Origin: Tardiphaga sp052076105
GTDB taxonomy: Bacteria; Pseudomonadota; Alphaproteobacteria; Rhizobiales; Xanthobacteraceae
Assembly (NCBI RefSeq): GCF_052076105.1
Contig: NZ_CP197245.1
Span: forward strand, 2,108,001 to 2,172,000
Length of the DNA: 64,000 nt
Direction: 5' to 3'
Shown here one piece after another: positions 16,553 to 25,256 of the stretch. The translations under genes were made by a program, and so were the position numbers. Under the pieces are notes generated by a model. The model ran no database searches and had not been told where the DNA came from. It saw only the letters and a list, made by a program, of their open reading frames with translations. Positions within the stretch are counted from its first letter, which is position 1. Every line of letters starts with the position of its first letter.

Positions 16553-16825
16553 GCCTAAGCTCCATTGTGTCGCTGATCGAGTGAAAATCTAGATCGGTGT
16601 TGAAGCTTACGACAAGGCCAAGTCCGCCATGCCGCCAAAAGCAGAAGTGATCAGAGCATTGAGGGATGGCTACTGGGGGGCCGGTTGATGGCGCCGCTCA
16701 GGACGTAATTCAACCTCCGGAACCGGAGCCGCGAAGCATGCGCTACGAACTCAGCCTCTGCGAACTCAGCCTCTATGAACTCGGCGATTGCGAATGGATC
16801 GCCATCAGACCGCTGCTGCCGAATA

Positions 16826-17041
16826 TTAGTAGCAGGCGATCCGGCGAAAGGCGTGCTTGGTCACGAAACCATAGCCGCAGGTATCGCAGGTCCAGAGATA
16901 GCTGACGACATCATCGGTGAGAAAGGCCGAGGCCTCGGCAGCAATCATCGAGTCCGCACAAACCGGGCAGGTCGGAAGATCGCTGCCACGCGGCGCGGGA
17001 TGGGACGTTTTGGTCGTACGGACTTCAGCTGATGCTGACAT
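16826..17041 (-). CDS. Small zinc-ribbon protein
   Basis: A 71-residue protein with two CxxC knuckles, CPVC (residues 25-28) and CDTC (52-55), about 24 residues apart, giving a four-cysteine zinc ribbon. The rest is a disordered N-terminus and a short basic tail. The inner ATG at 17041 is chosen because GGAGG lies six bases ahead of it; an ATG at 17071 would add ten residues. Zinc ribbons of this size often contact nucleic acid or other proteins, but nothing here fixes a function. Confidence 0.65.
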   Translation of the reverse strand: MSASAEVRTTKTSHPAPRGSDLPTCPVCADSMIAAEASAFLTDDVVSYLWTCDTCGYGFVTKHAFRRIACY

Positions 17042-17385
17042 CGTGACCTCCTTCGTCGTCTCATCGGACATGACACGATACTAATCCGATTTGTTTGACC
17101 GTGTCGCAACACAAATGCGTTGCTTTGAAGTTTTTTAAGTCGCGCATGTTTGTACCGCAGCGCGGTCACCTTTGTGCGATGCCACGTGCGTCACAAAGAA
17201 TGCGCCTGTTACGATGAATGACATTTGTAAAATTTGCTGACATTGCCGGTCGTGCAGCAGAGGCGAGTAGCTGCCACACCGCGCCCTTGGTGCTGACGCA
17301 TCTTCGGCAACACAGTGGAAGCGATTGTGCAGGCGCTCAGCTGGCGCTATCTCTCAAGGGAAACGTTGGAAGGAATCTGACCCCG
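17042..17385. other. 344-bp divergent intergenic region
   Basis: Lies between the zinc-ribbon gene (minus) and the BrnA-like gene (plus). It is richer in A+T than its surroundings, especially 17085-17240, and holds the promoters of both genes. I see no coding sequence, and in particular no BrnT toxin gene, in it. Confidence 0.5.
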
Positions 17386-17625
17386 ATGGCACAGCCCCCG
17401 CGACGCCCGCGCACGCTCCAGGATGCCCGCACCGAGGCCGAGGCGGCATTCAAGAAGACGACCACGAAGCCGGTCGAAGCGCCGGTCGCCAAGGCCGCCG
17501 TTCCCGGCGTGCGCGAGCTGGTGTCGCTGCGGATCGATCAGGACGTTCTGGAGTATTTCCAGCAGGACGGGCCGGGCTGGCAGGACCGCATGAACGACGC
17601 GCTGCGCAAGGCGGCAGGGAAGTAA
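17386..17625 (+). CDS. BrnA-antitoxin-like (DUF4415) protein without toxin partner
   Basis: A 79-residue protein. The C-terminal half, LVSLRIDQDVLEYFQQDGPG followed by WQDRMNDALRKAAGK, matches the BrnA/DUF4415 ribbon-helix-helix pattern (SLRLDxDVLxxFxxxGPGWQxRIN), which dimerises and binds DNA. The N-terminal half is basic and low in complexity. In BrnT-BrnA systems the toxin gene precedes the antitoxin by a few bases; here no such gene is found on either side. It may be an orphan antitoxin turned regulator. The ATG at 17386 follows TTGGAAGGAATC, a good ribosome binding site. Confidence 0.75.
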   Translation: MAQPPRRPRTLQDARTEAEAAFKKTTTKPVEAPVAKAAVPGVRELVSLRIDQDVLEYFQQDGPGWQDRMNDALRKAAGK

Positions 17626-17660
17626 CCCGGGCGGCCGGAGGCCTGTCCCGGCCCGGCGAC

Positions 17661-17677
17661 GCAGCGCTGAGCGCTGC
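17661..17677. terminator. Hairpin between convergent genes
   Basis: GCAGCGC-TGA-GCGCTGC, a perfect 7-bp stem with a 3-base loop, sits in the 83-bp gap between the convergent BrnA-like and caspase-like genes. No T-tract follows on either strand, so it would end transcription only weakly or with Rho. Confidence 0.3.
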
Positions 17678-17708
17678 ATCGCGTCCGGACGGGCAGTGAG
17701 GCAGGCCC

Positions 17709-19151
17709 TCAACGATTGAGGAAGCCGCCGACGACGCCGCCGATGAAGCGGCCGGGCAGGGCTGGATCGACAGCAGGCGCCGCTTGCTGGGCGGGGGCGC
17801 TACGCCGCACGGGCGGAGCTTCCTCATAAGCTTGCTGTTGCACCTGACGGCGCACCGGCTGCGCTTGCTTCGGTGCGGGCGCCGGCTCCTCGGTCAGGGT
17901 CACGGCCTCGGTGAGGAGCGCGGCGTGCTGCACCTTGTTGAGATAGCCCGATGTCGGGTAACCGCGTGCCGCCTGCCAGCGCTGGATCACCACGCGGGTT
18001 GGCGCGTCGAAACTGCCGGTGGGCTTGTTGTCGAAGCCGAGGCCGTTGAGACGGCGTTGCACGTCGCGGCGCTTGACCTTGTCGAGGCCGATCTTGTCCT
18101 CGGTGAGCTGGTTGGCTTCCTCGGTAAATACGGCCTTGTCCACGCCCGGCGCAGCGGTACGCGGCGCGGTGGCGGCTTCCTGCAGCGCGGCGATACGGGC
18201 GAGGGCGAGCGGCTTGAACTGACCGTTCGGATACATCGAGACGTAGGCGTTGAGTTCCTCCGGCCGGTTGGAGTCCTTGATCGAGCGCCAGAACTCGAGT
18301 TCGACGTCGGAACCGGCAGTGGCCGCCGCAGGTGCGGCGGCGGTGGGCGTAGCGGCTGCAACGGCGACCTGCGCCTGCACGTCCGGATTGAGATAGACCG
18401 CACCGATCAGGTTGGTGTGGCCCCAGGGCAGCTGGCCCTTGTTGGTTTCTTCCTGCACCTGCGCGCGCACTCTGGTCATGGCCTGCTGGATTTCCGCGCC
18501 GGGCGTGGTGATGTTGTTGAGCAGCGCGCGGGTGAACGGGCTATTGCTGCCGCTCTTGCCGTCGAGTGCGGTCTGGCCGGGGCTGGTGGCAAATGCGATC
18601 AGCGTGCCTTCGCCGGACTTCATCTCCGCGAGGCCGGACGATACCGCGACGCTGCGCGTGGCAGATCCGCTGGAGCGAATCTTGGCGGCAAACGGATTGT
18701 CGCGGCAGGCATCGAGGAACACCAGCTTCACCTTGGCGTCGCCCATGGTCTGGTCGAGGGTGGTCTCGACATTGATCGCCGCACCGAGCTTGACGTCCAT
18801 CTCGGATTTCAGATTGGCATCGGTCGGCAGAAGGTAGTTGATGTTGTTCACCGAGATACCGTGGCCGGCATAGAAGAACACCGCGACATCTGCGCCCTGC
18901 GCCTTGCGGCCAAAGTCGAGCAGCTTTTCCGTCATGCCGTCGCGCGTCAGGTTCGATCCTTCGATGACGTCGAAACCGACATTGCGCAGCGCGCTGGCCA
19001 TCGCCTTCGCGTCGATCGGCGGGTTCGGCAGCGGGTCGACATTCTTGTAGTTGCCATTGCCGACCACGAAAGCGACGCGCTTGTCGGCAAGCGCTGCATC
19101 TGTGCTGAACAGGATGGACAGTGCAGACAAAGCAAGAGCGAAATGGCGCAC
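17709..19151 (-). CDS. Periplasmic caspase-family protein with peptidoglycan-binding domain
   Basis: A 480-residue secreted caspase-like (peptidase C14) protein. After a signal peptide (residues 1-22, ending ALA) comes the p20 fold with catalytic His97 in FFYAGHG and Cys149 in FLDACRDNP, so the dyad is complete. A middle Ala/Pro-rich linker follows, then a peptidoglycan-binding-type module with VQRRLNGLGFDNKPTGSFD and TRVVIQRWQAARGYPTSGYL. The tail is Gln/Pro-rich and ends GGVVGGFLNR. The GTG at 19151 is chosen because GGGGGAG stands nine bases before it. Export plus wall binding suggests action in the envelope; the substrate is unknown. Confidence 0.9.
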   Translation of the reverse strand: MRHFALALSALSILFSTDAALADKRVAFVVGNGNYKNVDPLPNPPIDAKAMASALRNVGFDVIEGSNLTRDGMTEKLLDFGRKAQGADVAVFFYAGHGISVNNINYLLPTDANLKSEMDVKLGAAINVETTLDQTMGDAKVKLVFLDACRDNPFAAKIRSSGSATRSVAVSSGLAEMKSGEGTLIAFATSPGQTALDGKSGSNSPFTRALLNNITTPGAEIQQAMTRVRAQVQEETNKGQLPWGHTNLIGAVYLNPDVQAQVAVAAATPTAAAPAAATAGSDVELEFWRSIKDSNRPEELNAYVSMYPNGQFKPLALARIAALQEAATAPRTAAPGVDKAVFTEEANQLTEDKIGLDKVKRRDVQRRLNGLGFDNKPTGSFDAPTRVVIQRWQAARGYPTSGYLNKVQHAALLTEAVTLTEEPAPAPKQAQPVRRQVQQQAYEEAPPVRRSAPAQQAAPAVDPALPGRFIGGVVGGFLNR

Positions 19152-19280
19152 GATACGATCTCCCCCACGAATCCGGTCATTCGACCCTAGACACATTGGG
19201 AAAAGTACCAATTGCGGGCGTGCGCCAAAATGTCGAGACACGCACTCGGAGAATAAAATCGAGAAATTGACCTCGATGCG

Positions 19281-20159
19281 TCAGGCAGTCGCGCGAATTG
19301 GCGGACGATCGGTGCTGAGCAGGTTCAGTGTGTTCCCTGCGAGGATGAGCGCCGCGCCGAGCAGCGTGAATATGTCGAGCCGTTCAGAATATAGTAACCA
19401 TCCGATGGTGGCACTGAGTGGTACGCGCAGGAAATCCATCGGCACGACCACCGTCGCATCGGCGTAGAGCATCGCGCGCGCCATGCAGAAGTGGGAAAAC
19501 GTGCCACAGAAGGCGACCACGACGAGCCAGCCCCAGACATAGGCCGACGGCCATTGCCAGGAATAGAGCGCGGGGAAGGCGCCGGCCACCGACTGCACCA
19601 CGATCATCCAGAAGATGATTTTCAGCGCACTGTCGGTCCGCGTCAATGATTTGATTAGTGTGATCGAGATGCCGAAGCCGAACGCGGCGGCCAGCGCAAT
19701 TAGCTGGCCAGGATTGACGACGCCCGTGGTCGGGCGAACGATGACGACGACACCGATCAGGCCGAGCACGATGGCAACAATCTTCCAGAGCGTCATGCGC
19801 TCACCGAGAAAGAACGCCGCCATGATCGCAATCCAGATCGGCATGGTGAACTCGATGGAGACGAGCTGGCTCAGGGGAATGAGCGTCAGTGCGTAGAACC
19901 AGCCGAGCTGCGCGCCGTAATGCACGAGGTTACGCGATATATGCGCCAACGGCCGCGCGGTCTTCATGGCGCGAAAGCCGCCGTTGAAATACAGGATCGG
20001 CAACAGCATGACGAAGCCGAAAACGGATCGGATCTCCATCACCTGAAAGACATTGAGATCGCGCAGCGTCTCGCGACCGCCGATGGCGACGAACAGCATC
20101 AGAAGCAGCCAGCCGGACATCCACAGCGCGGCGCGGGCCTTCGACGGGGGGCGATCCAT
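19281..20159 (-). CDS. EamA/DMT-family transporter
   Basis: A 292-residue inner-membrane protein with about ten helices and two EamA repeats, the drug/metabolite transporter architecture. Segments such as HYGAQLGWFYALTLIPLSQL and EFTMPIWIAIMAAFFLGERM (first repeat) and DATVVVPMDFLRVPLSATIG WLLYSE-type text (second repeat) are typical of the S-adenosylmethionine/riboflavin-like exporters, but substrate is not predictable. ATG at 20159 with AGGGA upstream is preferred over GTG at 20198. It is 129 bases upstream of the caspase gene start on the same strand. Confidence 0.9.
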   Translation of the reverse strand: MDRPPSKARAALWMSGWLLLMLFVAIGGRETLRDLNVFQVMEIRSVFGFVMLLPILYFNGGFRAMKTARPLAHISRNLVHYGAQLGWFYALTLIPLSQLVSIEFTMPIWIAIMAAFFLGERMTLWKIVAIVLGLIGVVVIVRPTTGVVNPGQLIALAAAFGFGISITLIKSLTRTDSALKIIFWMIVVQSVAGAFPALYSWQWPSAYVWGWLVVVAFCGTFSHFCMARAMLYADATVVVPMDFLRVPLSATIGWLLYSERLDIFTLLGAALILAGNTLNLLSTDRPPIRATA

Positions 20160-20320
20160 AATCCCTGAGAACCAGTTTCTTGCGCTGCGATGATTCACGC
20201 AGCGGTGTCAGCCTTACGGACAGGCTCTATCGGCGACATCGCCGGGCTTTGCAACGGACGAATCCGGTGGGGCTGCGTTGCGGCGGACGGTACCGGACGC
20301 TCTTTGGCAGAGGGCATGGA

Positions 20321-20359
20321 GGCAAAACAAAACCCCGGCTGTTTGAAACAACCGGGGTT
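20321..20359 (-). terminator. Rho-independent terminator for the minus-strand gene at 20383
   Basis: On the minus strand AACCCCGG (20359-20352) pairs with CCGGGGTT (20338-20331), extended inward by TGTTT/AAACA, and is followed by TTGTTTTG. The stem begins 24 bases after the stop codon. Confidence 0.8.
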
Positions 20360-20382
20360 CGAGTTCCAGGCCTGCGGAACGA

Positions 20383-20883
20383 TCAGCTGCGGTTGAGCGA
20401 AATGCTGGCGCCCCTGAACTGGCCGTCGGAAGTGATCGAGACCTGCTGCTTGTTGCCGGTCGTCGTCAGGATCAGCTTCGCGCTGAAGGCCGGCGAGGAA
20501 ACGTCAACATTGAACCTGCCGGCGCTTGCCCGGCCCTCGAGCGAACCTGTCACGCCACGGGTCGTTTCAGCCCAGCTGCCTGACAGCTCGCCGCCCCTGG
20601 CCTTCACATCGCTCTTCAGTTCGAACTTGTAGCTGTCGCTGGCGCAGAGCAGGGACTGGTTCAGCCCCGTGCCGTCGCCGCTCACGGCATAGGTCGCCTT
20701 GCAGCGAATGCGCTCCTTGGAGCCGTCCTCGAGCGAGATCGTCCCGTTGCCCGACCATACACCGGCCATGCCGGTGAATGGCGCTGACTGAGCATATGCC
20801 GACACAGACGTCAGGCCGAGCACTGCGCCAAGCACCACGGTCCGAACGAACGAACGCGGAGAGATCATCAAGGTAGGCATCAT
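20383..20883 (-). CDS. Exported hypothetical protein
   Basis: A 166-residue secreted protein of unknown function. The signal peptide ends SAYAQS at about residue 32. The mature part is a run of short beta strands (MAGVWSGNGTISLEDGSKER, then IRCKATYAVSGDGTGLNQSL, then LSGSWAETTRGVTGSLEGRA), with two cysteines, suggesting a small beta-barrel of the lipocalin-like size. AGGAA precedes the ATG. It is 21 bases downstream of another secreted small beta protein and ends in a clear terminator, so the two form an operon. Confidence 0.8.
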   Translation of the reverse strand: MMPTLMISPRSFVRTVVLGAVLGLTSVSAYAQSAPFTGMAGVWSGNGTISLEDGSKERIRCKATYAVSGDGTGLNQSLLCASDSYKFELKSDVKARGGELSGSWAETTRGVTGSLEGRASAGRFNVDVSSPAFSAKLILTTTGNKQQVSITSDGQFRGASISLNRS

Positions 20884-20904
20884 GGGAGCATTCCTGGTTG
20901 GGGA

Positions 20905-21270
20905 TTACTGACGCGAAGCTTCCCACCGGCCGCTGCAGGGGACGCCGCCCGAGGCGCCGTTCCACTTGCCCGATCCGGTGTTGCCGGACAGCTGGCCGTT
21001 GGCGAAAGCAGGTCCGATCGACACACGCACGGTGCCTTCGCGGCCAACCTTGCCGTTGACGTCGGCGCCCGGCGCAGTGATGCGGCCTTCGGTGACGGTC
21101 AACGGATAGCGAGCGGTCGGCTCGCAGCTGCCGGTCTTGGTAACGATGGTCACATTCCAGAGCCCGTCATAGGCGTTGTCAGCAGCTGCGAAAGCCGGAG
21201 CTGCAGAAACCAGCGCGCCGCCGACAATCAGCGAAACAGACAAGGCGGAACGGATGCGGTCAAAACGCAT
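20905..21270 (-). CDS. Exported hypothetical protein
   Basis: A 121-residue secreted protein; the signal peptide ends at AFAAAD (about residue 30). The mature part has the pattern YDGLWNVTIVTKTGSC, then YPLTVTEGRITAPG, then GSGKWNGASGGVPCSGRWEA, which I recognise as a small family common in Bradyrhizobium, with two cysteines probably bonded, but for which no function is known to me. GAGGA lies ten bases before the ATG. It is the upstream partner of the gene at 20383. Confidence 0.8.
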   Translation of the reverse strand: MRFDRIRSALSVSLIVGGALVSAAPAFAAADNAYDGLWNVTIVTKTGSCEPTARYPLTVTEGRITAPGADVNGKVGREGTVRVSIGPAFANGQLSGNTGSGKWNGASGGVPCSGRWEASRQ

Positions 21271-21460
21271 TGAATCAAATCCTCGATGTTGTGATGGGCA
21301 CCTTATTGAGAGCTAATGTGTCCAAAATTTGCTGCGTTGCCGCATTGGCCCGAAACAACCCGAGGGACGCAACCCATAACGGGGTAATCGGTTCCCTTTA
21401 TCGACAAATTTGGTTGATTCGGGAGGTTCCCGGGGCCTTTTTAACCAGTTTCGGACGCTT

Positions 21461-22048
21461 TTAGGTCAGTTTCGGCGCGTTGGTGGCAAATTGCTCGTCC
21501 TGGTAGGTTGCGGGCAAACGCTTGTGGACAATCGCGAAATCCACGACCTCGCCGAGCAGCTTGAGTCCAAGCGGCGCCAGAGCGCGCTCCCACAGTTCGC
21601 GGGCGGTTTCGCCCTTCTTCACGAAGCACCATTCCTGCGCGGCGATGGCGCCACCGTCCATGACATCGGCAAGGTGATAGATGGTGCCGCCGGCGATCGG
21701 ATCGCCTTCCTTGATGGTCCATTCCACGGCAGCGATGCCACGGTGACGGGGCAAGAGTGACGGATGGTAGCCAATGCCGCCAAGGCTGGCGGCGGCGAGC
21801 GCATCCTTGCCGATGCGGGCGTGGCTGTGGGCGGTGATGATCAGGTCGGTGCCCTCGGGAATCTCGGAGGCTACAACGAGCTTCGGATTGGCCTGCACGG
21901 TCACCGGGATGTCGGCGGCCTTGGCGGCTGCGGCGAGACGGTCCTCGGCATCTGCAACCACCACGGACGCGATTTTCACATCGTGGGTCCGAAGCATGTT
22001 GAGTGTCGTGACGCCGAAATGTTTGGAGCCGACGAGGGTAATCCGCAT
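21461..22048 (-). CDS. Formyltransferase-fold protein, formyl-THF hydrolase-like
   Basis: A 195-residue single-domain protein with the formyltransferase N-terminal fold that binds 10-formyltetrahydrofolate. The folate-loop motif reads YHPSLLPRHRG, keeping the catalytic His, and the later MDGGAI keeps the catalytic Asp. The Asn normally two residues before the His (as in Fmt or PurN) is Gly, and the wording YHPSLLPRHRG is that of the hydrolase domain of 10-formyl-THF dehydrogenase. It lacks the C-terminal Fmt domain. It is therefore not the housekeeping fmt; a formyl-THF hydrolase or a sugar/amine formyltransferase is possible. Confidence 0.75.
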   Translation of the reverse strand: MRITLVGSKHFGVTTLNMLRTHDVKIASVVVADAEDRLAAAAKAADIPVTVQANPKLVVASEIPEGTDLIITAHSHARIGKDALAAASLGGIGYHPSLLPRHRGIAAVEWTIKEGDPIAGGTIYHLADVMDGGAIAAQEWCFVKKGETARELWERALAPLGLKLLGEVVDFAIVHKRLPATYQDEQFATNAPKLT

Positions 22049-22083
22049 GTTCGATTGTCCGGTGTTCAGAGGCTGAGGATGTT

Positions 22084-22105
22084 GTGAAAACCGGAAGTTC
22101 CGGCG
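22084..22105 (-). terminator. Short hairpin and T-run after tRNA-Lys
   Basis: On the minus strand CCGG-AACTT-CCGG is followed directly by TTTTC. It lies 19 bases after the encoded CCA end of the tRNA. The stem is short, so this is tentative. Confidence 0.4.
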
Positions 22106-22121
22106 CGGCTCATTGCGGTGA

Positions 22122-22196
22122 TGGTGGGCGGGGAGGGGATCGAACCCTCGACCAGTCGATTAAAAGTCGAATGCTCTACCACTGAGCTACCCGCCC
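22122..22196 (-). tRNA. tRNA-Lys (UUU)
   Basis: Read on the minus strand, the 5' acceptor GGGCGGG pairs with CCCGCCC, followed by A and an encoded CCA. The D-arm is GCTC-AGTGGTA-GAGC, the anticodon loop CTTTTAA gives UUU, and the T-arm is GAGGG-TTCGATC-CCCTC. The outermost pair of the anticodon stem (27-43) is T-C rather than a Watson-Crick pair. It is a single gene, not a cluster, and no integrase or attachment-site duplication is seen beside it. Confidence 0.95.
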
Positions 22197-22387
22197 TAAA
22201 GTGCCGTATTGACGAAGCTAAACGGAGGAAACCGACCCTTGCGGGGCGCGGTGAGGCCGGTCAGCCACGGCCGCGATGGCGCCCGCAATGCAGCGTATCG
22301 CGTGACCGGCTGTGTAAAAGGCGGGTCCGCCGGGGTCAAGGGCAGGGCTCGATGTTATGGACATGAACCGCGCCCCATTGGCGTGGT

Positions 22388-25057
22388 TCAGCTTGCTTCG
22401 CGCTGGGCCTCGGGGCGGGACACGTCGATCGGCGGCATCGCCACCGGCCGGAGGCCGATCAGCTCGGCCGTGCGTACCGTCGTGTTGCGCCACCACTGGA
22501 AGTCGTTAGCGCGCGAATTCTCCAGAATGGCAATCATCACCGCCGACAGGAACGGCAGGCTCTGCAGCACCAGCACACCCGCGAAAATGTAGATCTCGGT
22601 GACCTGCTTGGTGTTGTTGGAGAACACCAGCACGCCGCAACTGATCAGCAGAAGCACACCGATCACGGCTTCCCAGAAGGCCTGGAATTCGATCGACATG
22701 GTCGACTTGCCGCCCTTGGAGGTCACGGTGAAGGGCAGGTGATCCTTGATCAGGCCATCGGCGACGGCGCGCGACACGGTCCACTGCACGGACATGGCGG
22801 CGATCATCGCGCCCAGCATCTGCCACAGGCCGATCTTCACGCGCAGCCGGTACAGGACAATGAAGTGCGCCAGCGAGATCACGAAGGAGGCAATGATCGG
22901 CAACGTCAGGATCTTGTCTGGGATGGCGATATCGGCGAAGGCGATGATCGGCACCCAGATGATGTTGAGGATCGCCACCACAACACCAAGGCTTTCGGCG
23001 CCGAGCCAGTTCAGCCAACCCATGCCGAATTCGCGCTTCTGGTCCTGGGTCATGCGACTCGCGCCCGGCATGAATCGGCGCCAGTGCTTCTTGATGATCT
23101 GGAAGCCGCCATAGGCCCAGCGATGGCGCTGTTTCTTGAACGCCTCATAGGTGTCCGGCAGCACGCCGTAGCCGTAACGTTCCTTCGTGTAATGCGTCAG
23201 CCAGCCATGCTGCATGATGGCGAGGCCGAGATCGGAGTCCTCGCAAATGGTGTCGCCGGCCCAGCCGCCCGCCATGTCCATCGCGGAGCGACGAATGAGA
23301 CACATGGTGCCATGGACGATGATCGCATTGGCCTCGTTGCGCTGGACCATACCGATATCGAAGAACCCGGCATATTCGCCGTTCATGATGTAGTGCATCA
23401 GTGAACGGTCGCCGTCGCGGTGGTCCTGAGGCGCCTGCACGAGGCCGACGCGCGGATCGTTGAAGGCCGGGACGAGATCCTTCAGCCAGTTCGGCTCGAC
23501 CACATAGTCGGCGTCGATGATACCGATCACTTCGGCATCCGCTGCCGTGCGATCCATGGCGATGCGCAGGGCGCCGGCCTTGAAGCCCTCAACCTTCTCC
23601 GCATTGATGAAGATGAAGCGCTCGCCGAGCATGCGGCAATGATCCTGGATCGGCTGCCAATAGGCCGGATCCGGCGTGTTGTTGATGATCACGACGCATT
23701 CGAAATTCGGATAGTCGAGCCGGGCGACCGCGTCCAAGGTCAGCTTCAGCATATCCGGCTGTTCGCGATAGGCCGGAATGTGGATCGACACCTTCGGGAA
23801 TTTCTGCTCGGCGTCTGCAGCGGCACGCAGCTTTTCGCTGCGTTCGGCTGTCAGCAGCCGCAATGGCTTCCGGCCGAAGGCGATGGCCGCAATCTCCTCG
23901 ACGCGCGCCAGGGCGATCAGGAGCAGCGGAATCAGCAGGATGCAGCCGAGCGTGAGGGCGAAGGCCGATCCCCAGACGAAATAGTGGGTCTGCTGATAGG
24001 CGAAGATGGTTGCCGCCCAGGCGCCAACGGCATTGGCTGCGGTCGAGAGTACGAGCGCCTGCAGGGCCGTCGCGCCAACGATCTGCAGGATCGGCAGCGA
24101 CAGCAGAATGCCAACCAGAAGCGCAATGCTGGCGTTCTTCCAGTGGTCGGGATTCACGATCGGACCGGTCCAGGGGAATTTCGGCTCGCGGTCGGCATTG
24201 AGCACGCCCCAATAGGGACCGACGCCGCCTTCGAAGAACTTCCAGGGCTGATCGATGGCTTCGACGATGTTGTAGTCCATGCCGATCGACTCAGCACGGG
24301 TGACGAAGTTGCGCAGCACGATGGCCTGCTTGAACGGGCCGGGTATGGCGTTGCGCAGATTGTAGCCTTCGCTCGGCCAGCCGAATTCGGCGATCACGAT
24401 ACGTTTGCCGGGAAAGGTCTCGCGCAGCACGCCGTAGAGGTGGACAGCCTGGTCGACCGCTTGCGTGTCGGTGAAGTTTTCCCAATAGGGCAGGATGTGA
24501 GCTGCGATGAAGTCCACCGACGAGGCGAGCTGCGGATTGTCGCGCCAGATGTTCCAGATTTCACCGGTCGTGACGGGAACGGTCACCTGGCGCTTTACCC
24601 GGCGGATATATTCGACGAGGTCCTCGAGCTTGAGTTCATCGCGATACAGCGTTTCGTTGCCGACGACGATGCCGATGACATTCGGGTTCTTCTTCGCCAG
24701 CTCAACGGCGGAGGCAATTTCGCGCTCGTTGCGATCGGCGTTCTTGTCGATCCAGGCGCCGACGGTGACCTTGAGGCCGAACTCGTTGGCGATGGCGGGC
24801 ACCATTTCCACACCGCCGGTTGATGAATAGAGGCGGATGGCGCGGGTAATGGTCGACAGCTTCTTGAGGTCGGCGCGAATCTTCTCGACGGTCGGGATGT
24901 TGTCCACGTCGGGATGCGCCGTGCCCTCGAATGGCGCATAGGAGAGGCTGGGAATCATGCCCTTGAAATCGGGAGCTTCGTGCTTTTCGCGCAATACGCC
25001 CCACAGGGCGGCATGAACGGCGGTCACGAACAATAAAACGGCGACGACAGCGCGCAT
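22388..25057 (-). CDS. ndvB: GH17-GT2 fusion, beta-1,3-glucan synthase (NdvB-like)
   Basis: An 889-residue membrane protein combining a periplasmic GH17 domain with a family-2 glycosyltransferase. An N-terminal membrane segment (1-20) is followed by the GH17 domain with both catalytic Glu residues (VGNE, 135; IAEFGWPSE, 224), membrane helices at about 308-390, then the GT2 domain with DAD (515-517), the ED base (606-607) and QRHRW (643-647), then C-terminal helices. Size and order match Bradyrhizobium NdvB, which polymerises UDP-glucose into beta-1,3-linked glucan. The GH17 part may transfer or cyclise the chain. Assignment is by recognition. Confidence 0.88.
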   Translation of the reverse strand: MRAVVAVLLFVTAVHAALWGVLREKHEAPDFKGMIPSLSYAPFEGTAHPDVDNIPTVEKIRADLKKLSTITRAIRLYSSTGGVEMVPAIANEFGLKVTVGAWIDKNADRNEREIASAVELAKKNPNVIGIVVGNETLYRDELKLEDLVEYIRRVKRQVTVPVTTGEIWNIWRDNPQLASSVDFIAAHILPYWENFTDTQAVDQAVHLYGVLRETFPGKRIVIAEFGWPSEGYNLRNAIPGPFKQAIVLRNFVTRAESIGMDYNIVEAIDQPWKFFEGGVGPYWGVLNADREPKFPWTGPIVNPDHWKNASIALLVGILLSLPILQIVGATALQALVLSTAANAVGAWAATIFAYQQTHYFVWGSAFALTLGCILLIPLLLIALARVEEIAAIAFGRKPLRLLTAERSEKLRAAADAEQKFPKVSIHIPAYREQPDMLKLTLDAVARLDYPNFECVVIINNTPDPAYWQPIQDHCRMLGERFIFINAEKVEGFKAGALRIAMDRTAADAEVIGIIDADYVVEPNWLKDLVPAFNDPRVGLVQAPQDHRDGDRSLMHYIMNGEYAGFFDIGMVQRNEANAIIVHGTMCLIRRSAMDMAGGWAGDTICEDSDLGLAIMQHGWLTHYTKERYGYGVLPDTYEAFKKQRHRWAYGGFQIIKKHWRRFMPGASRMTQDQKREFGMGWLNWLGAESLGVVVAILNIIWVPIIAFADIAIPDKILTLPIIASFVISLAHFIVLYRLRVKIGLWQMLGAMIAAMSVQWTVSRAVADGLIKDHLPFTVTSKGGKSTMSIEFQAFWEAVIGVLLLISCGVLVFSNNTKQVTEIYIFAGVLVLQSLPFLSAVMIAILENSRANDFQWWRNTTVRTAELIGLRPVAMPPIDVSRPEAQREAS

Positions 25058-25256
25058 CGCAACTGAACCATAACGGGGCGAGCGTGGCCGGGAAGCGGAC
25101 CCGTCCCCGAGGTCCGACCAGTACAGCGGTAACGGAGACTATATCCGCCACACGAATTAACAACTCATACGCTGCCGTGGCCTTTTGAGGGCGGCAGCTT
25201 GTTCAGACGCGATTATACGCCGCCAGCTGAATGCTGTCTGAACGGTGCGCGCCGCG

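Noticed and set aside
22122..22196. tRNA-Lys as an integration site
   Set aside because: No integrase, no repeated 3' tRNA fragment and no change in gene content next to it.
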